Assembly (NCBI GenBank): GCA_050248715.1
Contig: JBFWRV010000015.1
Span: 1 to 64,000, forward strand
Length of the DNA: 64,000 nt
Direction of reading: 5' to 3'
Source: AWTP1-13 sp050248715
GTDB lineage: Bacteria > Pseudomonadota > Alphaproteobacteria > Rhizobiales > Hyphomicrobiaceae
Of the stretch, positions 9,411 through 17,739 are shown piece by piece (positions within the stretch are counted from its first letter, which is position 1; every line of letters starts with the position of its first letter). Under the pieces are notes generated by a model. That model made no database searches. It saw nothing but the letters and a program-made list of their open reading frames with translations, and had not been told where the DNA came from. Made by a program: the position numbers and the translations under genes.

Positions 9411-10120
9411 CAGTGCTCCTGCAGATAAGATTTGGCATTGCTCGTCGAGCGCACCGCCGATGCCGGCGTTCGGCGCTGAATGCGCGGGTGCGATGCGGCG
9501 ATGAGTTGTGAGGCTTCGCGGTTGGGCGCCGCATCGTTCCTTACGGGGACCTGCCGCTTCGGGGCGGGACACTGCCCGCTTGGGTAGCCGCCAGTCTCCG
9601 CGCCGGCACGAGACTGCGCGAGGGCAAGCTTGCGTGATCCCTCGCGCACATAGTGCTGCCGCGGGGGCGCGGCCAGAAACCGCTCCGAGACTCGAATTGC
9701 CTCCGGCTCGAAGAGCTCCAACGCGAGCTTTTGCGCCAGCATGATGTCGCCGACGGCGAGCTGGGCTGCCGGCTTGAAGCAGAGCAGGCGAACGCGCCTG
9801 CCGTCCGCATCGAGTTGCTCGACGTTCATCCGGGAGCCCTGATGGATGCGGTAGCGCGCGCCGGTTTTCGAGCCCAGGACGTCGAAATAGCCGTGTCTCG
9901 CGTACTGGTGGCGCTGAGACAGCGAGAGATTCGCGTTGAGAAGTTGAAAGGAGCGCTTCTCGGCAGCGTCGGACGTCACCGGCCTCCAGGCCGAAGCCGA
10001 CAGCACGTCGTCGAGCTTTGCGAGCATTCGCGAGACGACAGCGCCGAGGCTGCAGGCGAGGCGCGAAAAGCCTGCCCGGCCGTCCATGCCGCTCCCACGC
10101 ATGCGGGCTCTTGCGGTCAT
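9410..10120 (-). CDS. Conserved protein of unknown function coupled to the ATPase
   Basis: A 236-residue frame ending in TGA that overlaps the ATPase ATG by one base (TGATG), so the two are probably translationally coupled. The central part, with QYARHGYFDVLGSKTGARYR, QGSRMNVEQLDADGRRVRL and AVGDIMLAQKLALELFEPEA, matches a conserved domain I recall from alphaproteobacterial hypothetical proteins. The C-terminal 70 residues are basic and low in structure. The start is uncertain: ATG 10120 has no ribosome site, and internal ATGs at residues 7, 12 and 32 are alternatives. No signal peptide or membrane span is seen. The function is unknown; pairing with an ion pump suggests a regulatory or stress role. 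Confidence 0.65.
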   Translation of the reverse strand: MTARARMRGSGMDGRAGFSRLACSLGAVVSRMLAKLDDVLSASAWRPVTSDAAEKRSFQLLNANLSLSQRHQYARHGYFDVLGSKTGARYRIHQGSRMNVEQLDADGRRVRLLCFKPAAQLAVGDIMLAQKLALELFEPEAIRVSERFLAAPPRQHYVREGSRKLALAQSRAGAETGGYPSGQCPAPKRQVPVRNDAAPNREASQLIAASHPRIQRRTPASAVRSTSNAKSYLQEH

Positions 10121-10364
10121 TGAAGCGACGCCGGGTTTCCTGGCGACCGGCTGCAGGTTCCACCATGCCCGCAGCGAGCCGGGATGGGGGTGCGCCCCTG
10201 ATCAGCATCGTCAGTGCGGCATCGAGCCAGCCTGCAGAGCGCTTCAATTGCAGGCGGATTTGTGCTCACGAGCTCAAGCATAGTCAGGCCTCTCCACATG
10301 ATGTGTCCAGTCCGACATCGCAGCCGTCGGCTGCCAGAGGGGCCCGGTCTGGAAGTTGTGCGTG

Positions 10365-10691
10365 CTAAGGAGTGGGGGCACCTCCGAACATTTGCAGGAC
10401 GTCCTCGGGGTTGCTGAGAATCCCGGCGCCGCAGGCGATGAATGCGATGGCACCCGCGATGTCCCACAGGGACACCCGGTCCTCCACCAACCTGGCGCCG
10501 CGCGCCCAGGCAACCAGTGCGACAATTGCGGCCAACGCCATCGCCACCAGGCTGAGGGTCGGCAGAAAGAAGGCCGGGGGCGTAACGGATGCGAGCAGGA
10601 TCACGGGTGGCGCGGCGAGAACGATGACCGCTGCATGCGGCGCGGCGAGGCGAAAAATGCTCGCGCCACGCAAAGAGCGGTCCGTTCTCAT
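10365..10691 (-). CDS. Small membrane protein with about three spans
   Basis: A 108-residue protein. ATG 10691 is preferred because GAGGAG lies seven bases upstream; ATG 10709 is in frame but weaker. Three hydrophobic stretches are visible: AAPHAAVIVLAAPPVILLAS, LPTLSLVAMALAAIVALVAW and DIAGAIAFIACGAGIL. A short tail follows (NPEDVLQMFGGAPTP). It sits between the FixJ-like regulator upstream and the ATPase pair downstream on the same strand. The family is not recognised. Confidence 0.6.
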   Translation of the reverse strand: MRTDRSLRGASIFRLAAPHAAVIVLAAPPVILLASVTPPAFFLPTLSLVAMALAAIVALVAWARGARLVEDRVSLWDIAGAIAFIACGAGILSNPEDVLQMFGGAPTP

Positions 10692-10802
10692 CGCAGAACT
10701 CCTCGGCATCGATCGCCTTGCGAACGACGTCGCGTCCCCAGAGACGCGAAAACGTATGGATTCCGCGCTAAACGGTCTATTCGAGCATATTGGGTGGTAT
10801 TT

Positions 10803-11417
10803 CTACGGTGTCGTCCGGCCCAGCCGGATTGCTTGCCGGACCAGACCGGCAATGCTCTCGGCCTGCATCTTCCCCATCACTTGCGCGCGATAGCTTTCAG
10901 CCGTTCGCGGACTGATGCCGAGGCGTGATGCAATCTCGTGGCTGGTCATGCCCAGCACGATCAGGTCCATCACCTCGACTTCGCGGGGTGTGAGGAGCGC
11001 AAAGCGGGACCGATCCTCCTTGAGCGTCTGCTCGCGCGAGATCTGATCGAGCAGGCGTCCAAAGGCCCGGTTGATGGCGGCGAGAAGGTGCGTGTCATCG
11101 ACCGGCTTCTCGATGAAGTCATCAGCTCCAGCCTTTATTGCGGCCACAGCCATCGGAACGTCGGCATGTCCTGAGATCAGAACGACAGGCAATCCGGCCT
11201 TCCGCTTCGCCAAATCCCGTACCAACTCGATGCCGTCCATGCCCGGCATGCGCACATCTGCGACCACGCATCCGGGGCGGTGGGACTGGATCGTTGCAAG
11301 GAAGGACTCGGCGGAGTCGAATGTTTCGACACGATAGCCAAACACGCGCAACATCTCACCCAGGGCGTCGCGGACCGCTTTTTGATCGTCAATCAGGAAG
11401 ATCGAGGGAGCTGACAT
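10803..11417 (-). CDS. FixJ/NarL-type response regulator
   Basis: A 204-residue two-domain regulator. The receiver domain (residues 5-120) carries the acidic pair in FLIDDQKAV, the phospho-acceptor Asp 54 in VVADVRMPGMDG, the Thr/Ser position in LISGHAD and Lys in FIEKPV. A LuxR-type helix-turn-helix follows, with LTPREVEVMDLIVLGMTSHE and RLGISPRTAESYRAQVM. This is the FixJ layout. ATG 11417 starts two bases after the stop of the kinase gene, so the pair is co-translated. Targets are unknown; the membrane protein and ATPase genes downstream on the same strand are the nearest candidates. Confidence 0.92.
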   Translation of the reverse strand: MSAPSIFLIDDQKAVRDALGEMLRVFGYRVETFDSAESFLATIQSHRPGCVVADVRMPGMDGIELVRDLAKRKAGLPVVLISGHADVPMAVAAIKAGADDFIEKPVDDTHLLAAINRAFGRLLDQISREQTLKEDRSRFALLTPREVEVMDLIVLGMTSHEIASRLGISPRTAESYRAQVMGKMQAESIAGLVRQAIRLGRTTP

Positions 11418-11419
11418 CT

Positions 11420-13090
11420 TCAGGAATGGCCCTGGCTTGGGATGCAGAAGCGGAACTCCGTGTTGCCCGGCGCGCCCGACTGGAGCCAAATGCGTCCGCC
11501 ATGAGCCTGCACGATCGACGCGCAGATCGACAGACCGAGGCCCAATCCGTCCTTTTTCGAGGAAGACAACGGTTCGAACAATGTCGAGCCGGATGCAACG
11601 CCCCCTCCGTTGTCGAGCACAGAGATCTCCACCATGGGAGCATCCCCTGAACGTCGGGCACCGATGCGGATGCGGCCGTTGCGAGGACGCGCCTCCGCAA
11701 TGGACTCCATCGCATTGTGCAAGAGATTGAGCACCACCTGTTGAAGCTGGACACGGTCGCCGAAGACAGGCGGGAGAGGGTCGCTGACCATCGCCTCGAT
11801 GACGAGGGGTCGGTCGGCGGCATCGGGCCTGGCGAGTGCAATCGCTTCCTCCAGGATCGCCCTGACATCCAAGGTGCTCGAATGCGGACGGCGTCGGCGC
11901 AGGAACTCGCGGGTGCGATGCACCACGCGGCCGGCGTGGTCGATTTGAGTGACCAGGGCCGTGAGATTGTCGTCCAGGCGCCGCGAGTCCGGCTCTTGTG
12001 AATGGAGCATATGCTGGATGGAGCGAGCCAGCGCCCGAGCTGCGGTCAAGGGTTGATTGACCTCGTGCGCGAGTGCGGAAGCCATGCCGCTGACGAGGTT
12101 CATGCGTGCGGCGCGTTGTGCTTCGGCCTGCATGTCCTTCACACGCGCCTCGGCCAGGCGTGCGGCGAGATCGGCGCGCTGTCGTTCGCTGACAACCACG
12201 CCGACGATCAAGCCGGAGATCGTGAGGACCAGCATGCCCAGCTGGAACTCGGTGAAAACGGCCGCGTCATAACCGTAGTAGTAGAGCAGGGCGACCAGGC
12301 CGAGCTGGGTCGCCGCCAGACTCATGCACGAGCCGTCTATGCCGTGTCGCAGGGCGGCGGCCAGCACCGGAAGAAACAGAAACGAGAGCAGATTGTAGTT
12401 GCTGGGGACGTTTGTGACGACCATCCACAGCGTCGAGCCGATGAGAAATAGCAGAAGAATTCCTTCGGCTATCAGCTCAGGGCCGATCTTTGCCCGCGAC
12501 CAGTACAGGAACAGGCGCAGCACGAGCGGCGTTACCACGCCGATGCCGATGATGTCGCCGACGAGCAGCGAGAGGGATGCCGTTGTCAGGTCTGCGGTAG
12601 TGAGCTCGCCGAGAACGAGCAAGAGTGCGCTGAGAAGCGCGGCCGATAGCATAGCCGCCGCGAGCCCTCCAGCGAAGAGCACGAGCACTTCGCGCACGTG
12701 AGTGAGGCTGACGTCGAGGCGCAAGTGGTACCGGAGCACCGCGGCAGAGATGGTGAAGCTCGCCGCGATGATCGCTGCCATGGCGATGATCACCGGCAAT
12801 TCGAGCTTAGTCCCCAGGACGAAGATTTCCGCAATCACGACACCGAGGAACAGGACAGTTCCGTAGTAGGGCCCTTTCAGAATCAGGATGGCGAAGACCA
12901 GGCCAACTCCGGGATTCCATGGCGTGACCGGCAGCCCCTTGTACTCGTGAATGAAGCTCACCCACTCGAGCCCCAGGTACGCCAACAGGAGCGTCCCTGC
13001 TGTGAACACCTCCGGCAGAGGCGTCAGGACCTGAATGCGCCTTAGCCAGGACCCAAAGGCGGCGGATGCGGATTGCGCTTGGATGCTCAT
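11420..13090 (-). CDS. MASE1-domain membrane sensor histidine kinase
   Basis: A 556-residue kinase starting at ATG 13090 (weak GAAGAA upstream); a longer frame upstream has no conserved sequence. Residues 25-300 form about eight membrane spans with MASE1 hallmarks: TPWNPGVGLVFAILILKG and LLVGDIIGIGVVTPLVL. After a short linker the HisKA box reads SALAHEVNQPLTAARALARS with His 342. The ATPase domain has NLLHNAMESIAE (N box), LDNGGGV (G1) and KKDGLGLGLSICASIVQAHGG (G2). The AHEVNQPL form is typical of FixL/NtrB-like kinases with FixJ partners. The partner regulator follows two bases after the stop. Confidence 0.92.
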   Translation of the reverse strand: MSIQAQSASAAFGSWLRRIQVLTPLPEVFTAGTLLLAYLGLEWVSFIHEYKGLPVTPWNPGVGLVFAILILKGPYYGTVLFLGVVIAEIFVLGTKLELPVIIAMAAIIAASFTISAAVLRYHLRLDVSLTHVREVLVLFAGGLAAAMLSAALLSALLLVLGELTTADLTTASLSLLVGDIIGIGVVTPLVLRLFLYWSRAKIGPELIAEGILLLFLIGSTLWMVVTNVPSNYNLLSFLFLPVLAAALRHGIDGSCMSLAATQLGLVALLYYYGYDAAVFTEFQLGMLVLTISGLIVGVVVSERQRADLAARLAEARVKDMQAEAQRAARMNLVSGMASALAHEVNQPLTAARALARSIQHMLHSQEPDSRRLDDNLTALVTQIDHAGRVVHRTREFLRRRRPHSSTLDVRAILEEAIALARPDAADRPLVIEAMVSDPLPPVFGDRVQLQQVVLNLLHNAMESIAEARPRNGRIRIGARRSGDAPMVEISVLDNGGGVASGSTLFEPLSSSKKDGLGLGLSICASIVQAHGGRIWLQSGAPGNTEFRFCIPSQGHS

Positions 13091-13414
13091 GGGTTCTTCG
13101 CGCCCAGGGGCCACGAGGTGTCGTTCGAATGAACTTACCGCATCGCCACACGCCGTGCGACGATGCAGAGCTTCAGTCCATGCTCCTCCGCGGATCGAGC
13201 AGCGTCTGGTCAAATCCGCTGATGCGCAGAACACCGAGCCGCGCATTGCAGGGATTGCCGACAACCGGAAACAATCCGCGCCTCGCCAGCTGTGGCGCGC
13301 CGGCAGATCGCGTGTGGTCAGAATTGTGCGTCGGCCATCGCGCGCCTTCGGGAACCACGCCGTGAGCGCCACGTCGGCAGCAGTGCCCGGCGTGGCGGTT
13401 GCCGTATCGCCGCG
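13091..13414. other. Gap without a convincing gene
   Basis: About 324 bases between the end of the DUF2252 gene and the kinase start, both minus strand. Open frames cross it, but none shows family resemblance or a good start. It probably carries the promoter of the kinase/regulator pair. No hairpin with a T-run was seen. Confidence 0.3.
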
Positions 13415-14494
13415 CTACGGCACCTTCCACTCCTTGTAGTCCCGGGTGACGGCGTCGGCGGCCCGTCGGGCGCTGTCGCGCAGCCAATAGGCCGGGCGGT
13501 TCGCGAGGTCGAGGGCGATGGCGTCGCGCGTGTCATGGATACCGAGGTGCAGGTTGGCGAGCTCCAGCCCCATGGCGCGCAGCATTTCGGGCTCGATGAG
13601 GTCGGCGCCGTCTTCCTCGGTCTCGAGTTTGCGGTTGTTCGGCGACAGGCGTCGCACCAGCAGGCTCCCTTGCAGGCCGTACCAGGGATCGTTGGCGCGG
13701 AACCGGCCCCTGGCGATTTCCTCGCACCGCAGCGGACCGTCCGAGCTCGAGCGTGTGTGTGACCAGGCGGAGGGAAGCATGGCCTTGGCCTCGCGCACGA
13801 CCGGCGCACCCCGCCACTCCGCGACACCGATCCACCGGGGGCGGCCGAGGCTGCCGAGGCCGGCGCTGCGGGGAGCCGTGCGCATCTGCAGGTGGAGTTG
13901 GGGCATGGCGGCCGCCAGCGCATCGATGTAGGCGGTGGGTGCAGCGACGTAGTGTGCATTTTCGATTCTTCGCCAGAACCTGGCGCGCTTCTTGTTCGAC
14001 ACCACCACCAGCTTGCGCAGCCATGCCCAATCGCGGTCGAGGACGATGGGCTTCGGCGCCCTCAACCCGTGGCGGTAGCCGTCGAGGACGGCGGCACAGA
14101 TCTCGGCCGACGTCATGTCCCGGTCCGGCCCTGCCAGCAGCGAGCTGGTGGCGAGGCGCACGAGGTCGAGCGCGTAAGGCATCTCGGCGGCTTCGTCGAA
14201 ATCGCTGACTCCCCAGACGAGGCGGCCGTCGTTGTCGCGCCAGGTGCCGTAGTTCTCCAGATGGATGTCGCCGACGCCGAGCACCGGCGGCGCGGCGGCC
14301 AGCTCCGGGCACACCTCCAGGATGGTCTCGGCCCAGCGCCAGTAGGTAGCGCGCAGGAAGGCGAAGGGACCGGAGCGCATCCCCTCGTGCTTCAACGCCA
14401 GGTCCTTCTCGACCACGCCCGCGCCCGGCTCGCTGCCGAGCTGCCGGCGTAGCCTGTCCTCGAAGGCGCTGACCGATAGCTTGATGTTGATCAT
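13415..14494 (-). CDS. DUF2252 family protein
   Basis: A 359-residue protein with the DUF2252 pattern: FAFLRATYWRWAETI, then PVLGVGDIHLENYGTWRDND and VWGVSDFDEAAEMPYALDLV. The GDIHLENYG and DFDEA segments resemble the catalytic and metal-binding loops of aminoglycoside phosphotransferase/kinase-like folds, so a phosphotransferase activity is plausible but unproven. ATG 14494 is the start where the alignment begins; the upstream continuation of the frame is the complement of the next gene. It is divergent from the lipid kinase, with about 100 bases between them that must hold both promoters. Confidence 0.8.
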   Translation of the reverse strand: MINIKLSVSAFEDRLRRQLGSEPGAGVVEKDLALKHEGMRSGPFAFLRATYWRWAETILEVCPELAAAPPVLGVGDIHLENYGTWRDNDGRLVWGVSDFDEAAEMPYALDLVRLATSSLLAGPDRDMTSAEICAAVLDGYRHGLRAPKPIVLDRDWAWLRKLVVVSNKKRARFWRRIENAHYVAAPTAYIDALAAAMPQLHLQMRTAPRSAGLGSLGRPRWIGVAEWRGAPVVREAKAMLPSAWSHTRSSSDGPLRCEEIARGRFRANDPWYGLQGSLLVRRLSPNNRKLETEEDGADLIEPEMLRAMGLELANLHLGIHDTRDAIALDLANRPAYWLRDSARRAADAVTRDYKEWKVP

Positions 14495-14596
14495 GCGTTG
14501 CCTCCCGCGAGGATGGCGTGCCCGGGGTCGCGATGATGCTATAAAAGCGTCACGACAATCCGTCGCCAGCTGTTCCTTACCATCTCCCGTTGCAGC

Positions 14597-15511
14597 ATGC
14601 GCCAGCGCTTCTTCCTCATGGAAAATCCGGCCGCAGGCATCGCCCGCTCGCGTCTGGTCGATGACGTCGTGCGGACCCTCGAGCAGCAAGGTGCCGCCGT
14701 CACGCGAGCCAGGGCCGGCGACATTGCTGCGGCTCGGGAGAAGGCGCGCGCGGCGGGCGGAAGCGGGCGCTACGAGGCCATCGTCGCCGCGGGCGGGGAC
14801 GGCACCATCCGGCAGGTCGCCGCGGCGCTGCTGGGCTCGGAGGCCGCGCTGGGGATCATCCCCGTGGGGACCGGCAACGTCCTCGCCCATGAGATCGGTC
14901 TTGTCCGCACGCCGGCGGCTGTTGCCCGCATGCTGCGTGAGGGCCCGGTCGTAAAGGTGGCCTGCGCCCAGGCCAATGGCGAGCCCTTCCTGTTGATGGT
15001 GGGTGTGGGGTTCGATGCGCGGGTGGTCGCCGCGCTGGACCAGCGCCTGAAGAGCCGCTTCGGCAAGGCGGCCTACGCCGGACCGCTGCTGAGCGCGATC
15101 GTGCGGGCGCCCGACCGGCTGACGGTGGAAGTCGACGGGTACCATCATTCCGCCTCTTGGGCGGTGATCGCCAATGCCTGCCACTACGGCGGGGGGTTCA
15201 TGCTGGCGCCGCGCACCGGCATACGCGAGCGCGGCCTGCAGGCCGTGCTGTTCAAGACGCACAGCCGCGCCGTGTTCCTGGGGCAGCTCATGGGGCTGTT
15301 TGCGAGCGGACGCCTCGAGCCGCGTAGCGGACGCGGGAGCGAGGTGGAGATGCTGCCGTGTGCGCGGGTAAGGATCACGGCACCGCACGCGGTGCCTACA
15401 CAAGTCGATGGCGACGTGTTCGGGGTGACGCCGGTCGAGATCGATGCGGGACATCGCGAGGTGCGCCTGATCGTGCCGGAGCACCCGAGAGTAGCCAAGG
15501 GCCGCGAATAG
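14597..15511 (+). CDS. Diacylglycerol/lipid kinase family protein (DagK/YegS type)
   Basis: A 304-residue protein with the DAGK catalytic signature: NPAAG near the N-terminus, AIVAAGGDGTIRQVAAALLG (GGDGT nucleotide loop) and LGIIPVGTGNVLAHEIG. The C-terminal beta-sandwich half contains VEVDGYHHSASWAVIANACH and a closing QVDGDVFGVTPVEI segment, the usual lipid-binding part. The length is normal for the family. It phosphorylates a lipid such as diacylglycerol or a sphingoid base; substrate not determinable. It lies divergent from the DUF2252 gene. Confidence 0.88.
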   Translation: MRQRFFLMENPAAGIARSRLVDDVVRTLEQQGAAVTRARAGDIAAAREKARAAGGSGRYEAIVAAGGDGTIRQVAAALLGSEAALGIIPVGTGNVLAHEIGLVRTPAAVARMLREGPVVKVACAQANGEPFLLMVGVGFDARVVAALDQRLKSRFGKAAYAGPLLSAIVRAPDRLTVEVDGYHHSASWAVIANACHYGGGFMLAPRTGIRERGLQAVLFKTHSRAVFLGQLMGLFASGRLEPRSGRGSEVEMLPCARVRITAPHAVPTQVDGDVFGVTPVEIDAGHREVRLIVPEHPRVAKGRE

Positions 15512-15513
15512 AA

Positions 15514-15529
15514 TTAACCTTTTGTTAAC
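15514..15529 (+). promoter_or_regulatory. CtrA-type binding site with promoter
   Basis: TTAA at 15514-15517, seven bases, TTAA at 15525-15528 followed by C: the full CtrA consensus (TTAA-N7-TTAAC). A TATATT hexamer follows at 15547-15552, 18 bases after the second TTAA, which is the spacing expected when CtrA occupies the -35 position. No annotated gene begins downstream on the plus strand before the convergent amidase gene, so the site appears to drive the transcript described next. Confidence 0.6.
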
Positions 15530-15930
15530 CGAGTCAGCGAACGGTGTATATTAAGTGCGGGCTCAATATGCAGCTGGGGGCAGAGCCCGCACCTACTAGG
15601 GACAGTCCCAGCACAGCGTAGAGTGTGCGTCAGAAGCGGAATACCCACCCAGGGATGATTCCGCGTCTGAGCGGGATATGCGCAGGAAGCAGCTATCAGA
15701 ATTGCCGAAGGTGAGGCGGACATGGATGGGGCCGCCGTCCGTAGCCTTCGGATTGTTGTCGCCGCGGTATCTCCGCGGTCCCATCCCGAACCGCTGCACC
15801 CGAACGAGCCAGACCGCCCACATCCTCCTCGATCGCCGCGGGCGCTTGCGCCCGGTGTCGGCTTGCGTTCCGGCGAGGACACGGTTTAGGCGCGGGTGGT
15901 GCAGCACTACCTCACGAGATGGAGTGGCAC

Positions 15931-16074
15931 ATGAAGCGCCTCTGTCAAAGGTGTGGCGTGACCCCCAGTCGGCTCGGTGCCGTCGCGAGCCGCAGGCCTC
16001 GACCCCAGCCCGATTGGAAATGGGTGCTTCTGTGGCGCGACAATCAACGCCACCGCCCACCGAGTAAGCTCTAG
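15931..16074 (+). CDS. Possible 47-residue basic small protein
   Basis: ATG 15931 has GGAG six bases upstream, and the frame ends at TAG 16074, 53 bases before an intrinsic terminator. The product is basic and Trp/Arg-rich, beginning MKRLCQRCGVTPSRLG with a CxxC pair and containing PDWKWVLLWRDNQ. An upstream in-frame ATG exists at 15919. No family is recognised and the frame could be chance. The good ribosome site, CtrA promoter and terminator argue for a second look. Confidence 0.3.
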   Translation: MKRLCQRCGVTPSRLGAVASRRPRPQPDWKWVLLWRDNQRHRPPSKL

Positions 16075-16126
16075 AGCGCGCTTTTGCCGGCGCGGGCGGT
16101 GCGAGCCCGGTCGGCCACGAGATTAA

Positions 16127-16154
16127 GGGCTGGCCGGCATCGGCCGGCCCTTTT
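16127..16154 (+). terminator. Intrinsic terminator
   Basis: A ten-pair stem (arms 16127-16136 and 16141-16150, one G-T pair, loop GCAT) is followed by TTTT. The orientation terminates plus-strand transcription, that is, the transcript from the CtrA-type promoter. Confidence 0.75.
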
Positions 16155-16206
16155 CGTTAGGTGAGTTCCGCGGCAGAGGGGTGAGGGCGGTGCGCGACAC
16201 GCGATC

Positions 16207-17508
16207 TCACATCGGCAGCTTGGCCAGCTGGTGGCTGAAGTAGTTCTCGATGGCCGTGACGATGGAGGCGGAGACTTTCTCGCGCCACTGGTCGGATTTG
16301 AGCAGCTCGGCATCCGCGGCGTTGGTGACGTAGCCGAGCTCGATCAGGATGGACGGAATCTTGGCACTCTTGATGACGACGAAGGCAGCGGAGCGGTCTG
16401 GGTTGTCCTTGAGGCCGGTGCTGACGCCCATGTATTCGATCACCGACTTGACGAACGCACCGGTACGGTCACGGGTGACGTCGACCTCGCGCCGGGCAAG
16501 GTCGGCCAGAATCTCGCGAATCGTGCCCACGTCGCCGTCCACTTTCCTGACGGCCGCCAGCTCCGTGTCGGAGAGGACGTTGTTGGCGACCTCGTCCTTG
16601 GCCGAGCGCTGCAGCGCGCTGGAAACCGATTCGCGCAGGGAGTAGATGGTGGCGCCGCGCGCCTTCGAGTTCGCGTAGTCGGCATGCACCGCCACGAACA
16701 GCGAGGCCAGGTGCCGCTCGGCGAACTCGCGGCGTGCGTTGAGCTCGACGAACGCGTCGGTTTCCCGGGTCATGAGCACCTTGTAGCGGCCGGTGGCGTT
16801 GAGCTTGTCCCGCAGTTTCAAGCTGAAAGCGAGGACGACATCCTTCTCGACCGCGCCGTGCTTCTGCGCCCCCGTGTCGTCGCCGCCGTGACCGGGATCG
16901 AGGACGATGACCGGCTTGAACATCGCCTGCGCGCGTTCCTGTGGGGACTTCGCCGGACGGGGCATAGGCGGCTGCACATCGAAGGCGCCGAGATTGGATG
17001 CTCCGACCGGCATCTTGCCGCGCTTGGCGCCGGGCTTTGCTTTCGGTGCATCGACCGCCACGATCTCTAGCACCAGTCGGGCCGTCTTGCTGTCCTTGCT
17101 CTTCTCGATGGCGGCGCGGTCGACGATCACGGGGCCGGTGACGTCGATGACGACGCGCGCCTTGCCGGGTGCGGAGACGCCGCCGCGGAAGGATTTGACG
17201 AGGCCGACGGCCGTCTCCCCCGGGTGCGGCGGGAGCTGCAACTTGACATCGTCGAGGTCGATGAACACTCGGTTGGGGTTGGTGAGCGAGAAGACCCGGA
17301 AGTCGACGGAATGCTCCAGGCCAATGATGAACTGGGTGCGGGCCTGATCGCCGTGAAGGGTGTTGGAGAGGGGAGCCGCCGACGACTTCGCGGCCGGCAC
17401 CACAGCAACCTGCTGCGCAGCCGCCGTGTTCGGTAGTCCCAGCACCACGATCGCGGCCACCCCAAGCAGCGCGCGCGGCACAATGTTGCGCGGCCTGCCA
17501 AAGCCCAT
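16207..17508 (-). CDS. N-acetylmuramoyl-L-alanine amidase, AmiC type
   Basis: A 433-residue exported cell-wall hydrolase. ATG 17508 begins an Arg-containing N-region and the hydrophobic ALLGVAAIVVLGLPNTAAA signal. An AMIN targeting domain follows (about residues 60-165, with VDFRVFSLTNPNRVFIDLDD). The catalytic Amidase_3 domain fills the rest: VLDPGHGGDDTGAQKHG (Zn His), FVELNARREFAE (Glu), FVAVHADYAN (Zn His) and a late catalytic Glu in IPSILIELGYVTN. It cleaves the amide between MurNAc and the stem peptide during daughter-cell separation. It is convergent with the CtrA-driven transcript. Confidence 0.93.
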   Translation of the reverse strand: MGFGRPRNIVPRALLGVAAIVVLGLPNTAAAQQVAVVPAAKSSAAPLSNTLHGDQARTQFIIGLEHSVDFRVFSLTNPNRVFIDLDDVKLQLPPHPGETAVGLVKSFRGGVSAPGKARVVIDVTGPVIVDRAAIEKSKDSKTARLVLEIVAVDAPKAKPGAKRGKMPVGASNLGAFDVQPPMPRPAKSPQERAQAMFKPVIVLDPGHGGDDTGAQKHGAVEKDVVLAFSLKLRDKLNATGRYKVLMTRETDAFVELNARREFAERHLASLFVAVHADYANSKARGATIYSLRESVSSALQRSAKDEVANNVLSDTELAAVRKVDGDVGTIREILADLARREVDVTRDRTGAFVKSVIEYMGVSTGLKDNPDRSAAFVVIKSAKIPSILIELGYVTNAADAELLKSDQWREKVSASIVTAIENYFSHQLAKLPM

Positions 17509-17739
17509 GTCGTTCGACCCCCGTCTGACGCACTTCGACTGGCGGGACAGTCTGCAAGCTAACCACGGAACATGGCATTTTCCGGGTTTCTGCGGGGCCG
17601 AGTTATGAAACTGCAAGGGTTAAGGAAGCGTTCGCAGGCGCTTGAGCATGCAACTCGCGAGCGACATGTGGTGAGCTGACGAATTGGTCTTCGTGCTTGG
17701 GCGCGACATGTGTTGTCAGCCCGTGTCGAGCAACGAGAT

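Larger units (their letters stand above)
15555..16154 (+). ncRNA. Candidate structured transcript, CtrA-driven
   Basis: The 695-base space between two convergent genes contains a promoter at its left end and a terminator at its right end. Between them are several strong hairpins: arms 15555-15564/15583-15592 (10 perfect pairs), 15630-15642/15658-15670 (12 of 13), 15762-15767/15773-15778, and 15840-15845/15848-15853. A short frame at 15931-16074 has its own ribosome site. It could therefore be a roughly 0.6-kb regulatory RNA, a small-protein mRNA with a structured leader, or both. It does not match tmRNA, RNase P RNA or SRP RNA by eye. Confidence 0.35.

Noticed and set aside
6429..10247. A 1272-codon ATPase with long N-terminal extension
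   Set aside because: The first 279 codons overlap the real coupled gene in another frame and have no family pattern; ATG 9410 is the start.
13173..13487. Minus frame between the kinase and DUF2252 genes
   Set aside because: It overlaps the DUF2252 end in another frame and has no recognisable domain or ribosome site.
13415..15484. A 689-codon minus frame covering DUF2252 and beyond
   Set aside because: Its N-terminal 330 codons are the complement of the lipid kinase gene; only the part from 14494 matches DUF2252.
15678..16067. Plus-strand 129-codon frame in the gene-poor stretch
   Set aside because: Arg/Pro/Ser-rich composition typical of chance frames in GC-rich DNA; crosses several hairpins.
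15555..16154. Permuted tmRNA, RNase P RNA or SRP RNA
   Set aside because: No tag codons like ANDN...A, no RNase P core (GAGGAAAGTC) and no SRP tetraloop region could be found.
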